A stretch of 49,042 bases of DNA from Thiobacillus sp. (GTDB taxonomy: Bacteria > Pseudomonadota > Gammaproteobacteria > Burkholderiales > Thiobacillaceae). The translations under genes and the position numbers were made by a program. Shown one piece after another: positions 19,409 to 28,801 of the stretch. Under the pieces are notes generated by a model, which saw nothing but the letters and a program-made list of their open reading frames with translations, ran no database searches and was not told the DNA's origin. Each line of letters begins with the position of its first letter. Positions within the stretch are counted from its first letter, which is position 1. The stretch is from positions 1-49,042 of the forward strand of contig JAABQU010000022.1 in assembly GCA_011391285.1 (NCBI GenBank), in the 5' to 3' direction.

Positions 19409-20173
19409 TTAATAAGCCCTGACTCTTTCGCGCAGAGAGGTGTACTGGCGCCGGCTCACCATCAAGCGCTCGTCCAATCCGTCCAGCCGCAGAAAGTGGC
19501 CGTCGTCGTCGCCCGGCAGCTTGCCGATTTCGCGGATGCGGGCGCTGGCAACAAGGCAGTTGCGATGGATGCGCAGGAAGGCGTCGCCGAATTCGCTTTC
19601 CAGACGGGTGAGCGATTCCTCGATGAGGAATTCGCGCGCGGCGGTACGCACCGTGACGTATTTGAGTTCCGCCTTGAGGTAGAGGATGTCCACCACCGGA
19701 ATCAGCACGATGCGGCCTTTCTCGTTCACCGACAGGTGCATACGCGCCTTGGGGTGCGCCTCGCGCAGGTGATCGAGGGCCGTTGCATTCAGTCGGTGCG
19801 CACGCGAAAGCGCGCGTACCAGCCTGTCGGCACGCACCGGTTTCAGCAGATAGTCGACGGCATTCAGGTCGAATGCCTGACAGGCATAGGCATCGTAGGC
19901 CGTGCTGAAGATGATGGCCGGCGGCGCCGACAATTGATTGAGGTGGGCAGCGCATTCCAGGCCATCCATCCCGGGCATGCGGATATCGAGCAGCACGGCG
20001 TCGACCGGCTGTTGTTGCACCTGATCCAGCGCACCGAGCCCGCTATCCGCTTCGCCGACGATATTGACCGGCAGCTCGTCGACGCAATCCGCCAGCACGT
20101 CGCGTAGGCGACGGCGTGCGGGCGCCTCGTCATCGACGATGAGGACGCGCAAGGGCGGGTTGGGTGCGTTCAC
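19409..20173 (-). CDS. algR: LytTR-type response regulator (AlgR-like)
   Basis: The 254-residue product has a receiver domain ([16 protein letters not shown]; phospho-acceptor Asp63 in VLLDIRMPGMDG) and a C-terminal LytTR DNA-binding domain (ILYLKAELKYVTVRTA, FLRIHRNCLVASARI). It starts with GTG inside the last 44 bases of the partner kinase gene. The order argH / kinase / regulator matches the P. aeruginosa argH-algZ-algR region, which supports the AlgR assignment; hemC, the next gene there, is absent here. AlgR controls surface and motility functions in Pseudomonas, but targets here are unknown. Confidence 0.9.
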   Translation of the reverse strand: MNAPNPPLRVLIVDDEAPARRRLRDVLADCVDELPVNIVGEADSGLGALDQVQQQPVDAVLLDIRMPGMDGLECAAHLNQLSAPPAIIFSTAYDAYACQAFDLNAVDYLLKPVRADRLVRALSRAHRLNATALDHLREAHPKARMHLSVNEKGRIVLIPVVDILYLKAELKYVTVRTAAREFLIEESLTRLESEFGDAFLRIHRNCLVASARIREIGKLPGDDDGHFLRLDGLDERLMVSRRQYTSLRERVRAY

Positions 20174-21176
20174 GGGTGTAGGGAATCACGATATGCACCT
20201 GATAAACGGCACCCAGCGGTTCCAACTTGAGCTGGGCATCGAGGTCGAAATGCAGCAGCAGGCGTTCACGGATGTTGTCCAGCGCGATGCGATTGCCCTT
20301 GTGATGGCCGGCCTCGGCGGCAATGGGGTTGCGCACCACGATATGGACCTTGTCGGCACTGCGATAGATATTGAGGCTGATTTCGCCACCTTCCGGCAAC
20401 GGTTCGATGCCGTGATACACGGCGTTTTCCACCAGCGGCTGGATCACTAGCGGCGGAATCAGCGCGTCGCCCGGCATTTTAATGATGTGCCAGACCACCT
20501 GCAGGCGGTCGCCCAGGCGCAACTGCTCCAGTTCCAGATAGGCGCGGGTGAGCGCCACCTCGTCTTCCAGCGGCGCCAGCTGGCGGGCATCGCCCATCAG
20601 GGCACGGAACAGATCGGCCATGTTTTCCAGCGCGTGCTCGGCACGGCGCGGATCGCTGCGTACCAGCGACAGCACGGCGTTGAGGCTGTTGAACAGGAAA
20701 TGCGGGCGGATGCGGGCCTGCAAGGCTTGCAGCCGTGCCTCGGTGATGGCGGGGGAGAGCGCGCGGGCACGCAGGTTGAAATAAGCCAGCAGACCGGCAC
20801 CGGTCAGCAAGGCAAACACGGCCACGCCGGTCACCGGAAACAAGCGCACGCCGGCCAGCAGCGGAGCCAGCCACAGCGTGACCAGCATCGGTGCCACGAC
20901 GACCAGCGCCAGCGTGAATCCGACCCCCATCCGATAGGGCAGGCTTCGCAGCCAGCGCCCCGCGGCGCACAGCGCCAGCAGCGTCAGCAGCAGGGCTGGC
21001 TGGGCCACGGCCGACAGTTCGATGAATTCTGCCCAGAAAGCGGTCGTGTCCGACGCGCGCACCACCACCCCGGCCACCAGCGCCGCCTCCACTGTCAGCG
21101 CGATGCGCAGGTTCACCCCGAGGTGACAGAAGTTCGGCAATTCGACCTGCCGGTTGTTATGATTCTTTCTTTTCAT
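20130..21176 (-). CDS. algZ: LytS/AlgZ-type sensor histidine kinase
   Basis: This 348-residue protein has about four N-terminal membrane segments (roughly 22-42, 55-75, 84-105, 113-133), then a His_kinase domain with the conserved [20 protein letters not shown], His159 being the phosphorylated residue, and an ATP-binding domain ([20 protein letters not shown]). It has no large sensory loop. It is divergent from argH with 16 bases between starts, so their promoters overlap each other's genes. The ATG at 21176 follows GGGGA. The downstream regulator overlaps its 3' end by 44 bases. Confidence 0.9.
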   Translation of the reverse strand: MKRKNHNNRQVELPNFCHLGVNLRIALTVEAALVAGVVVRASDTTAFWAEFIELSAVAQPALLLTLLALCAAGRWLRSLPYRMGVGFTLALVVVAPMLVTLWLAPLLAGVRLFPVTGVAVFALLTGAGLLAYFNLRARALSPAITEARLQALQARIRPHFLFNSLNAVLSLVRSDPRRAEHALENMADLFRALMGDARQLAPLEDEVALTRAYLELEQLRLGDRLQVVWHIIKMPGDALIPPLVIQPLVENAVYHGIEPLPEGGEISLNIYRSADKVHIVVRNPIAAEAGHHKGNRIALDNIRERLLLHFDLDAQLKLEPLGAVYQVHIVIPYTRERTQPALARPHRR

Positions 21177-21192
21177 TCCCCATTCCTGCCCC

Positions 21193-22589
<1,397 letters not shown>

Positions 22590-22593
<4 letters not shown>

Positions 22594-23186
22594 GGATTTA
22601 AGGCCGGTTCAGGCGCCACCGGTGGAACATGCTCGCGGCAGATCCGCCGCACTTCGGGGCTGCTGAGCTTTTCCTGCATCAAGCCGCAAAAATAGCTGCG
22701 TGGCCCCAGCCGCTGGTTGTGGCGGCAGGTGGCGCACACGCCGAAGCTGCGCTTGCCGCTTTGCGCCTGCACCTGCGCCAGCACCTGCCGCAACACCACC
22801 ATCGCCGATGTCACCCGGGCCGGACTGGCAGTCTGCACGATGTCGCGCCAGGCGCTCCCGGCGCTCAGTGTCTTCAAAAGATTGGTGCCGCCTTCGGCCA
22901 GGATCAGCCGCACCACCCGGCCATCGCGGGGGTCGGCGTAGCGCGAGATCAGGCGGCGGCGCGCCAGCACCAGCACCGTCTGCGACACCGTGCCCTTGGT
23001 CAGGCCCAGGTATTCGGTGAGCGCCTGCGGCGTGTTGCTGAAGCGGTTGGCCTGGTTGAGGTAGAACAGCACCTGCAGGTGCACCGGCTGCAGCCCTTGT
23101 GCCGAGCCCGCCTGCCGCAGGTCGGCCCGGGTCAGCAGCGACAGCCGCTCGACCAGGTCAAACAGGGTGAGCGCCTGGCTTTTCAA
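22590..23186 (-). CDS. MarR-type winged-helix regulator with a four-cysteine C-terminal tail
   Basis: The 198-residue product has a MarR winged helix at about 25-110 ([20 protein letters not shown], then the wing [13 protein letters not shown]). The last 50 residues hold four cysteines, C151 and C154 (GVCATCRHN), C167 (YFCGLMQEK) and C183 (RRICREH), a CX2C-X12-C-X15-C pattern that could hold zinc or an Fe-S cluster. Most MarR proteins lack such a tail. It begins 13 bases after the cyaY stop on the same strand, so the two probably share a transcript. Control of iron or Fe-S genes is inferred from this neighbour only. Confidence 0.88.
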
Positions 23187-23199
23187 ATGCGTCTGGAGT

Positions 23200-23508
23200 T
23201 CAGAAGCGGACCATGACGCCGCCTTGCGCGGCGATCAGCGCGGCCAGCTTGTCGTAGAGCGGCTCGCCGCTCTTTGTGTCGGCCCAGCCGGCGTCCAGCG
23301 GCTTGAAGTGGAAGCCGCCCGAGCGCGCGGCGACCCAGATTTCGCGCGCAACCCCGTGACGGTTGATGATGATCTTGCTGCCATCGTCGAACTCGACCTC
23401 GATGATGCCATCGGCCGGCGTCTCGAAATCCAGTTCGGCGTCTTCCAGCGCCTGTTCGATACGGGCCAGGGTGGTGGTGGTGGCCTGGTTGAATTCAATT
23501 TCAGTCAT
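23200..23508 (-). CDS. cyaY: Bacterial frataxin (CyaY)
   Basis: The 102-residue protein (MTEIEFNQATTTTLARIEQA) shows the frataxin pattern: an acidic first helix (LEDAELDFE), VEFDDGSKIIINRHGVAREIWVA-like strands and GGFHFKPLDAGWADTKSGEP. CyaY binds iron through its acidic face and tunes Fe-S cluster assembly by IscS. It is cytoplasmic. It is divergent from lptM with only 25 bases between the start codons, and marR follows 13 bases downstream. Confidence 0.95.
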   Translation of the reverse strand: MTEIEFNQATTTTLARIEQALEDAELDFETPADGIIEVEFDDGSKIIINRHGVAREIWVAARSGGFHFKPLDAGWADTKSGEPLYDKLAALIAAQGGVMVRF

Positions 23509-23533
23509 GATGTCCCGTGCTAACATTTCGCGC

Positions 23534-23659
23534 ATGAAACTGCGCACCTTATATATAGTGTCCCTGTTGCTGTGCGGGCTGGGTTTGACAGCCTGCGGCT
23601 CCAAGGGTGATCTGTATCTTCCCGAAAAACCTCCCGCACCGCAACGGACTTCCAATTGA
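23534..23659 (+). CDS. lptM: LptM (YifL) small lipoprotein of the LPS translocon
   Basis: This 41-residue lipoprotein starts MKLRTLYIVSLLLCGLGLTA, with the lipobox L-T-A-C and lipidated Cys21, followed by the conserved GSKGDLYLPEKP. LptM is a small outer-membrane lipoprotein that helps mature LptD in the LPS translocon. It sits upstream of lysA as in many proteobacteria, and its stop overlaps the lysA start (TTGA). Confidence 0.93.
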   Translation: MKLRTLYIVSLLLCGLGLTACGSKGDLYLPEKPPAPQRTSN

Positions 23660-24900
23660 ATACCCTGCATCGCATCGACGGCCGCCTCCATCTTGAAGGC
23701 GTGGCGCTGGACACGCTTGCCGAACGCTTCGGCACGCCGCTGTATGTCTATTCCCGGCAGGCGCTCGAAATCGCCTACCAGGCATATAGCGACGCCTTCG
23801 CCGAAACGCCCCACCTGATCTGCTATGCGGTGAAAGCCAACTCCAGCCTGGCGATCCTCAACCTGTTCGCCCGGCTCGGTGCCGGCTTCGACATCGTCTC
23901 CGGTGGCGAACTGGCCCGCGTGATGGCAGCAGGCGGCGACCCCGGCAAGGTGGTGTTCTCCGGCGTCGGCAAGACGGCGGACGAGATGCGTGCCGCACTC
24001 GATGCCGGCATCCTCTGCTTCAACGTCGAATCAGAAAGCGAACTGCACCGGCTCAACCGCGTGGCCGGTGAAGCGGGCACGGTCGCGCCGGTGTCGTTCC
24101 GCGTCAACCCCGACGTTGATCCCAAGACCCATCCCTATATCTCCACCGGGCTCAAGGAAAACAAGTTCGGCGTGCCGATTGCCGATGCGCCCGCGCTGTA
24201 TCGGCTGGCCGCCGGCTTGCCCAACCTCGCCATCACCGGCATCGACTGCCACATCGGCTCGCAGTTGACCGACCTTTCGCCACTGGCTGACGCCGCCGAC
24301 CGCGTGCTGGCGCTGGTCGATGCGCTGGCTGCAGAAGGCGTCACGCTGCATCACATCGATCTTGGCGGCGGGGTCGGCATTCGTTACCACGACGAGACGC
24401 CGCCCGATCTGGCCGCCTATGGCCGCGTGCTGGCTCAAAAGTTTGCTGGCCGCAGCGAGAAGCTGCTGCTGGAGCCCGGCCGCTCGCTGGTCGGCAATGC
24501 GGGCCTGCTGCTCACCCGCGTCGAGTACCTGAAGCCGGGTGAGGACAAGAATTTCGCCATCGTCGATGCGGCGATGAACGATCTGATGCGTCCCGCGCTG
24601 TACGAGGCGTATCACGAGATCGTCGCTGTCGACGAGCGTCCGACGCCCGCAAAACGCTACGACATCGCCGGTCCGATCTGCGAGACCGGCGATTTTCTTG
24701 GCTTTGCGCGCGATCTCGCAATCGAGGAAGGCGACCTTTTGGCACTGCTTTCGGCCGGCGCATACGGCATGAGCATGGCATCGAACTACAATTCCCGCCC
24801 TCGAGCGGCCGAAGTGATGATTGACAAGAATGAAATTAATCTCATCCGTGAGCGCGAAACGATCAACGGCATAATGGCCGGCGAGCGGCTTCCTGATTGA
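23656..24900 (+). CDS. lysA: Diaminopimelate decarboxylase
   Basis: The 414-residue product has the fold-III PLP features: Lys60 (LICYAVKANSSLAIL), the Gly-rich HHIDLGGGVGIRY, EPGRSLVGNAG and the CETGDFL motif near residue 342 with the active-site Cys from the partner subunit. It decarboxylates meso-diaminopimelate to lysine. It starts with TTG overlapping the lptM stop, so the two genes are translationally coupled. Length is normal for the family. Confidence 0.96.
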   Translation: MNTLHRIDGRLHLEGVALDTLAERFGTPLYVYSRQALEIAYQAYSDAFAETPHLICYAVKANSSLAILNLFARLGAGFDIVSGGELARVMAAGGDPGKVVFSGVGKTADEMRAALDAGILCFNVESESELHRLNRVAGEAGTVAPVSFRVNPDVDPKTHPYISTGLKENKFGVPIADAPALYRLAAGLPNLAITGIDCHIGSQLTDLSPLADAADRVLALVDALAAEGVTLHHIDLGGGVGIRYHDETPPDLAAYGRVLAQKFAGRSEKLLLEPGRSLVGNAGLLLTRVEYLKPGEDKNFAIVDAAMNDLMRPALYEAYHEIVAVDERPTPAKRYDIAGPICETGDFLGFARDLAIEEGDLLALLSAGAYGMSMASNYNSRPRAAEVMIDKNEINLIRERETINGIMAGERLPD

Positions 24901-24942
24901 CTTTCCAGGCAATGCTTCTCGGCATGTTTTTATGAGTTTTTA

Positions 24943-24970
24943 GTATCGCTCCGATACATTTTGTTTGTCC
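24943..24970 (+). terminator. Weak terminator-like hairpin after lysA
   Basis: GTATCG and CGATAC (24943-24957, 3-base loop) are followed by a T-rich stretch (ATTTTGTTTG). The stem is short and the T-run broken, so termination would be partial. Confidence 0.35.
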
Positions 24971-25015
24971 GCTACATTTTTTCTCGCATTACAGAAGCAA
25001 CACATTGACTATTTA

Positions 25016-25043
25016 TTGAACAGCTTACAAAAGTAACTAGAAT
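25016..25043 (+). promoter_or_regulatory. Putative promoter of the H1-like gene
   Basis: TTGAAC at 25016-25021, a 16-base spacer and TAGAAT at 25038-25043 resemble a sigma-70 promoter. It would start transcription near 25050, leaving a leader of about 150 bases. Confidence 0.4.
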
Positions 25044-25151
25044 GAGGCTCACCAAGCGGAGCCTCGGTATCGCCCGTGTTTAGCGGGATTCGGGTCAGTT
25101 GGTCGCCTGTCGATACCACGCTTTGGAAGTGCAAATTCTGACTGCACGTGG
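25044..25151 (+). ncRNA. Structured 5' leader upstream of the H1-like gene
   Basis: Several nested stems are visible: GAGGCTC/GAGCCTC (25044-25065, 8-base loop), GGTATCG (25066-25072) pairing with CGATACC (25111-25117) around an inner CCCG/CGGG hairpin (25073-25087), and GTGCA/TGCAC (25129-25147) next to it, which could be closed by CCACG/CGTGG. Four mutually compatible stems in 108 bases suggest a real RNA element. It may control the H1-like gene, or be a separate RNA; I do not recognise a riboswitch class. Confidence 0.4.
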
Positions 25152-25202
25152 CTTCAAGCTGTAGTGATGAGTGAATGTGTTCAACTTCTGAGGAGTGTAT
25201 AG

Positions 25203-25742
25203 ATGGCAACAGTAAAGAAACCCGCCGCCAAACCGGCAGCCAAGAAGGCAGCACCCGCCCGCAAGCCCGCCGCCAAGCCGGCAGCTAAAAAGGCAGTCGC
25301 CGCCAAAAAGCCCGTAGCTAAAAAGCCGGTCGCCAAGAAGGCAGCACCCGCCCGCAAGCCCGCCGCCAAGCCGGCAGCTAAAAAGGCAGTCGCCGCCAAA
25401 AAGCCCGTAGCTAAAAAGCCGGTCGCCAAGAAGGCAGCACCCGCCCGCAAGCCCGCCGCCAAGCCGGCAGCTAAAAAGGCAGCGCCCGCACGGAAGCCCG
25501 CCGCCAAACCCGCGGTTAAAAAAGCAGCACCGGCTAAAAAGCCCGCAGCCAAACCGGCAGTCAAGAAGGCGGCACCGGCTAAAAAGCCCGCAGCCAAACC
25601 GGCAGCCAAGCCTGCAGTTAAAAAAGCAGCGCCCGCCAAGAAGCCTGTTGCGAAGAAAGCGGCTCCTGCCGCCAAACCCGCGCCGGCGCCGGCACCTGCA
25701 CCCGCACCGGCGGTACCGGTCATCAAGCCTTTCGGGCTTTAA
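25203..25742 (+). CDS. Histone H1-like Lys/Ala/Pro repeat protein
   Basis: The 179-residue protein is almost entirely Lys, Ala, Pro and some Val/Arg, in AAKKP and KPAAK-type repeats, ending with an Ala/Pro stretch ([20 protein letters not shown]). This is the H1-like/AlgP-type pattern of bacterial nucleoid proteins, which bind DNA through lysine. It has no folded domain. GAGGAG lies 8 bases before the ATG. The gene holds three near-exact copies of a 93-base repeat (see next entry). A strong terminator follows. DNA binding and regulation are inferred from composition only. Confidence 0.88.
   Translation: MATVKKPAAKPAAKKAAPARKPAAKPAAKKAVAAKKPVAKKPVAKKAAPARKPAAKPAAKKAVAAKKPVAKKPVAKKAAPARKPAAKPAAKKAAPARKPAAKPAVKKAAPAKKPAAKPAVKKAAPAKKPAAKPAAKPAVKKAAPAKKPVAKKAAPAAKPAPAPAPAPAPAVPVIKPFGL
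25242..25482 (+). repeat. 93-bp in-frame repeats in the H1-like gene
   Basis: A block starting AAGAAGGCAGCACCCGCCCG recurs at 25242, 25335 and 25428, exactly 93 bases apart (31 codons). The first two copies appear identical; the third matches for about 55 bases and then diverges. Such exact copies point to recent duplication and likely length variation among strains. Confidence 0.88.
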
Positions 25743-25766
25743 ACAGGTCGGGCATTGCCCAATCTG

Positions 25767-25793
25767 AAACGGGGGCTTGTCCCCCGTTTTTTT
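25767..25793 (+). terminator. Rho-independent terminator of the H1-like gene
   Basis: AAACGGGGG and CCCCCGTTT form a 9-bp stem with loop CTTGT, followed by a run of T residues, 25 bases after the stop codon. Confidence 0.9.
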
Positions 25794-25885
25794 ATGCCAT
25801 GGCCGGGGGCTTGTCCCCCATTTCTTATGGCACGTACGGGGCTTGCTCCCCGTTTCTCATTGCCGTAGCCGGCGACTTGTCTCGC
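25771..25885. repeat. Array of about four degenerate hairpins, period about 33 bp
   Basis: After the terminator the motif G-run, CTTGT or CTTGC, C-run recurs at 25771, 25805 and 25837, and a weaker version (GCGACTTGTCTCGC) at 25872. The spacing is 32-34 bases and the copies decay from left to right. Copies 1 and 3 are perfect stems and copy 2 is nearly so. It looks like repeated duplication of a terminator. Confidence 0.7.
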
Positions 25886-25923
25886 GCATTGTTCTGCAGC
25901 CTGCTGTTACCCCGCTTACGAGT

Positions 25924-26544
25924 TCAATAGCGGGTTGGCACCACGCGCTCTCGGGCCGCCTTCAACAGCGTCACACCCCAAGGCAGCCGCACGGCCAGAA
26001 GCAGAACGAGTATTCCGCCATAAACCAGGGGGTCGGTGAGATCCTTTTTCACCAGCCACAGGTAATGGATGACACCCAACACGGCGACGAGGTAAATCAG
26101 TCGGTGAAGCAATTGCCAGCGACGGCCGAGGCGACGCATCATGGCCTGGGTCGAGGTCAAGGCCAGCGGGACGAGCAACACAAACGCGGTGAAGCCGACC
26201 GTGATAAAAGGCCGCTTGACGATGTCGCGAGCGATGGCCGCCGGGTCGAAAAACTGATCCAGCCAGATATAGGTGACGAAATGCAGGGATGCATAAAAGA
26301 AGGCAAAAAGCCCCAGCATGCGCCGGTAGCGGATCAGGTCGGCGCGCCCACTCAGTTGCCGAAGCGGAGTAACGGACAGCGTCACCAGCAGTCCGACCAG
26401 CGTCCAGGTGCCGGTCGATCGCGTGATGAACTCGATGGGATTCGCCCCCAGGCCGCCGCTTACCCCCAGAACGATCAACCGCATCAACGGCAGCAGGCAC
26501 AGCAGCGCAATCCAGACCTTGGGCTTGCGCAGGACTGTCCCCAT
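25924..26544 (-). CDS. msrQ: MsrQ, heme-binding membrane subunit of periplasmic methionine sulfoxide reductase
   Basis: This 206-residue protein has about six membrane segments and the conserved His residues of the YedZ/MsrQ family (FYASLHFVTYIWLD, RWQLLHRLIYLVAVLGVIHY). It carries heme and passes quinone electrons to MsrP. Its start overlaps the msrP stop (TGATG), so both are one operon. Confidence 0.94.
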   Translation of the reverse strand: MGTVLRKPKVWIALLCLLPLMRLIVLGVSGGLGANPIEFITRSTGTWTLVGLLVTLSVTPLRQLSGRADLIRYRRMLGLFAFFYASLHFVTYIWLDQFFDPAAIARDIVKRPFITVGFTAFVLLVPLALTSTQAMMRRLGRRWQLLHRLIYLVAVLGVIHYLWLVKKDLTDPLVYGGILVLLLAVRLPWGVTLLKAARERVVPTRY

Positions 26545-27482
26545 CAGAAGAATTTTTTCAGGTCCATGCCGCGATATAAAGACGCAACCTGTTCGCCGTA
26601 ACCGTTGAATATCAGCGTGTCGCGCTTGAGGAACTCGCCGATGCGGCGCTCCTTCGCCTGGCTCCAGCGCGGATGATCGACTTGCGGGTTCACGTTGGAA
26701 TAAAAGCCATATTCCCTAGGCGCGGCCGCCATCCAGGACGACACCGGCTGCTTCTCGACGAAGCGGATTTTGACGATGGACTTGGCGCTCTTGAAACCGT
26801 ACTTCCATGGCACCACCAGCCGGATGGGCGCGCCGTTCTGGTTGGGCAGCACCTCGCCGTAGAGCCCGACCGCCAGCAAGGTCAGCGGATGCATCGCCTC
26901 ATCCAGCCGCAGACCTTCGACATAGGGCCAATCGAGCACGCGTGAGCGCTGCCCCGGCATCTGCCTGGGATCGTTGAGTGTGACAAACTCAACGTATTTC
27001 GCATTGCCGGTGGGTTCGGCGCGGCGAATGAGCTCATTGAGGGGAAAGCCCACCCAGGGAATCACCATCGACCAGCCCTCGACGCAGCGCATGCGATAGA
27101 CCCGCTCTTCCAGCGGTGCGAGCTTCAACAGCGAGTCGATGCCCCAGGTCTGGGGCCGGCGCACCTCGCCTTCGACGGCCACCGCCCACGGACGGGTGTT
27201 CAGGCTGCCCGCATTTTTGGCCGGGTCGGATTTTCCGGTGCCGAATTCATAGAAGTTGTTGTAGGTGGTGACGTCCTTGTAGGGCGTGTTCTTTTCATCC
27301 AGCCTGTAGACGCTATCACGCACGCCGGGCAGCTTGATGCCGGCCTCGGCATCGGGCGCGTCGCCAAGGGCAGCGCCCGCCGCCAGCGCGCCCATGCCTT
27401 GCATGAAGCGGCGGCGATTGCGATATATCTCGGGCGGAGTGATTTCAGACGGGGAAATGTCGGCGGGCGAGCGTATCAGCAT
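26544..27482 (-). CDS. msrP: MsrP, molybdopterin catalytic subunit of periplasmic methionine sulfoxide reductase
   Basis: The 312-residue protein has a twin-arginine signal ([19 protein letters not shown], about 22-40), the molybdenum-binding Cys133 in [14 protein letters not shown] and the [17 protein letters not shown] motif near the end. It reduces methionine sulfoxide in oxidised periplasmic proteins. Length fits the family. msrQ follows with a 1-base overlap. It is divergent from the RND adaptor with a 161-base gap, which could hold both promoters. Confidence 0.95.
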   Translation of the reverse strand: MLIRSPADISPSEITPPEIYRNRRRFMQGMGALAAGAALGDAPDAEAGIKLPGVRDSVYRLDEKNTPYKDVTTYNNFYEFGTGKSDPAKNAGSLNTRPWAVAVEGEVRRPQTWGIDSLLKLAPLEERVYRMRCVEGWSMVIPWVGFPLNELIRRAEPTGNAKYVEFVTLNDPRQMPGQRSRVLDWPYVEGLRLDEAMHPLTLLAVGLYGEVLPNQNGAPIRLVVPWKYGFKSAKSIVKIRFVEKQPVSSWMAAAPREYGFYSNVNPQVDHPRWSQAKERRIGEFLKRDTLIFNGYGEQVASLYRGMDLKKFF

Positions 27483-27643
27483 GGCGGTGTCCTGGTTGAG
27501 CGTGCGTATTGCATAGTCGGATCACGCACGCGATCCTTACATATCCTCTCTGAAGTTGACCTTGGCGTGCGGTTTTTGTTTCGCCGCGGAACTGCTAAGG
27601 TTCGCACCTATCGTACGTCTTTGATCTTCTTGCGGAATCCCTC

Positions 27644-28693
27644 ATGCGCGCCCTGTTCCTCCTGCTACTCGTTCCATCACTCAGCTTCGGCCAGGCAGGT
27701 GGTCCGCCCTTCATTCCGGTCAACATGATGAAAGTGACCGCCAGCCCGGTTTCGAATACCGTCAACGCGGTGGGCGCACTGATAGCCGAGGACAGCGTGG
27801 TGCTGCGCCCCGAAATCGACGGTCGCATCGACAAGCTGCTGTTCAAGGAAGGCCAGCCGGTGAAAAAGGGCGCGGTGCTGGTGGTGCTCGATTCCGCCGA
27901 GCAGCGCGCCCGCCTGGCGGCGGCCCAGGCTGACCTCAGGCTGGCGGAAAGCCGCTACAAGCGCAGCGAGGAACTGGTCGCGAAGAATTTCATTTCGCGG
28001 CAGGCGCTCGACGAGGCGCGCGCCAATCTGGACATCCTGCGTGCGCGCCTGCAGCAGGAGCAGGTCGCGCTCGACAAGACATCGATCCGCGCGCCGTTCG
28101 CCGGGGTGGCCGGGCTGCGCCAGGTCAGTCCCGGTGCCTATGTCGGCAAGGGCGACGACCTAGTACGTCTGGACGCGCTCGGCACCCTGAAGCTGGAAGT
28201 GCCTGTGCCCGAAACCGCGCTGCCGCTGGTACGCATCGGCCAGCCGATTACCCTGACGGTCGACGCGCTGCCGGGGCAAAGCTTCAGCGGCACCGTGCAC
28301 GCCATCGATCCGGTGGTCGATCCGGTCAGCCGCAACGTTCGCGTTCGCGCGCGCATCGCCAACCCCGCCGGCGCCCTCAAGCCCGGCATGTTCGCCCGGG
28401 CGACCGCCGACCTCGGCGGCAAGACCCGCGCCATTCTGCTGCCCGAGCAGGTCATCGTGCCCAAGTCCGACGGCAGCTACGTTTTTCTTGCGGTCGACGG
28501 CAAGGCCGAACTGCGCAAGGTCGTGCTGGGCAAGCGCGACCCGGGCCGGGTCGAAATCGTTTCCGGCGTGGTCGAGGGCGACACCGTCATCCTCGACGGC
28601 CAGATCAAGCTGCGCCCCGGCGTGCCCGTGGTCACGCTCGAGCAGGCCGCGCAAATGATGAAGAAGCAGGCCGGCCAGCCGGCGGCTAGATAG
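27644..28693 (+). CDS. RND efflux periplasmic adaptor (HlyD/AcrA family)
   Basis: The 349-residue product starts with a signal peptide (MRALFLLLLVPSLSFGQAGG) and has the adaptor layout: lipoyl half-motif (VVLRPEIDGRIDKLLFKEGQ), alpha-hairpin (RLAAAQADLRLAESRYKRSE), second lipoyl half (IRAPFAGVAGLRQVSPGAYV) and beta-barrel. It lacks a lipobox. It links the RND pump in the inner membrane to an outer-membrane channel. The pump gene follows 108 bases downstream. No TolC-type channel or TetR regulator is in the window. Confidence 0.93.
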   Translation: MRALFLLLLVPSLSFGQAGGPPFIPVNMMKVTASPVSNTVNAVGALIAEDSVVLRPEIDGRIDKLLFKEGQPVKKGAVLVVLDSAEQRARLAAAQADLRLAESRYKRSEELVAKNFISRQALDEARANLDILRARLQQEQVALDKTSIRAPFAGVAGLRQVSPGAYVGKGDDLVRLDALGTLKLEVPVPETALPLVRIGQPITLTVDALPGQSFSGTVHAIDPVVDPVSRNVRVRARIANPAGALKPGMFARATADLGGKTRAILLPEQVIVPKSDGSYVFLAVDGKAELRKVVLGKRDPGRVEIVSGVVEGDTVILDGQIKLRPGVPVVTLEQAAQMMKKQAGQPAAR

Positions 28694-28801
28694 GACCGTC
28701 TGAACAAAGAGGACGCACAGGGCCGGGCAAAAACCCATCGCCGGTTTTGTTCCATGTCTTCGACGGCCTCCCTGTAAAACGATTTTGAATCCGGGCACCC
28801 C

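Noticed and set aside
25771..25885. Hairpin repeats considered as a CRISPR array
   Set aside because: The copies are about 15 bases, imperfect and only four in number; the first is a clear terminator.
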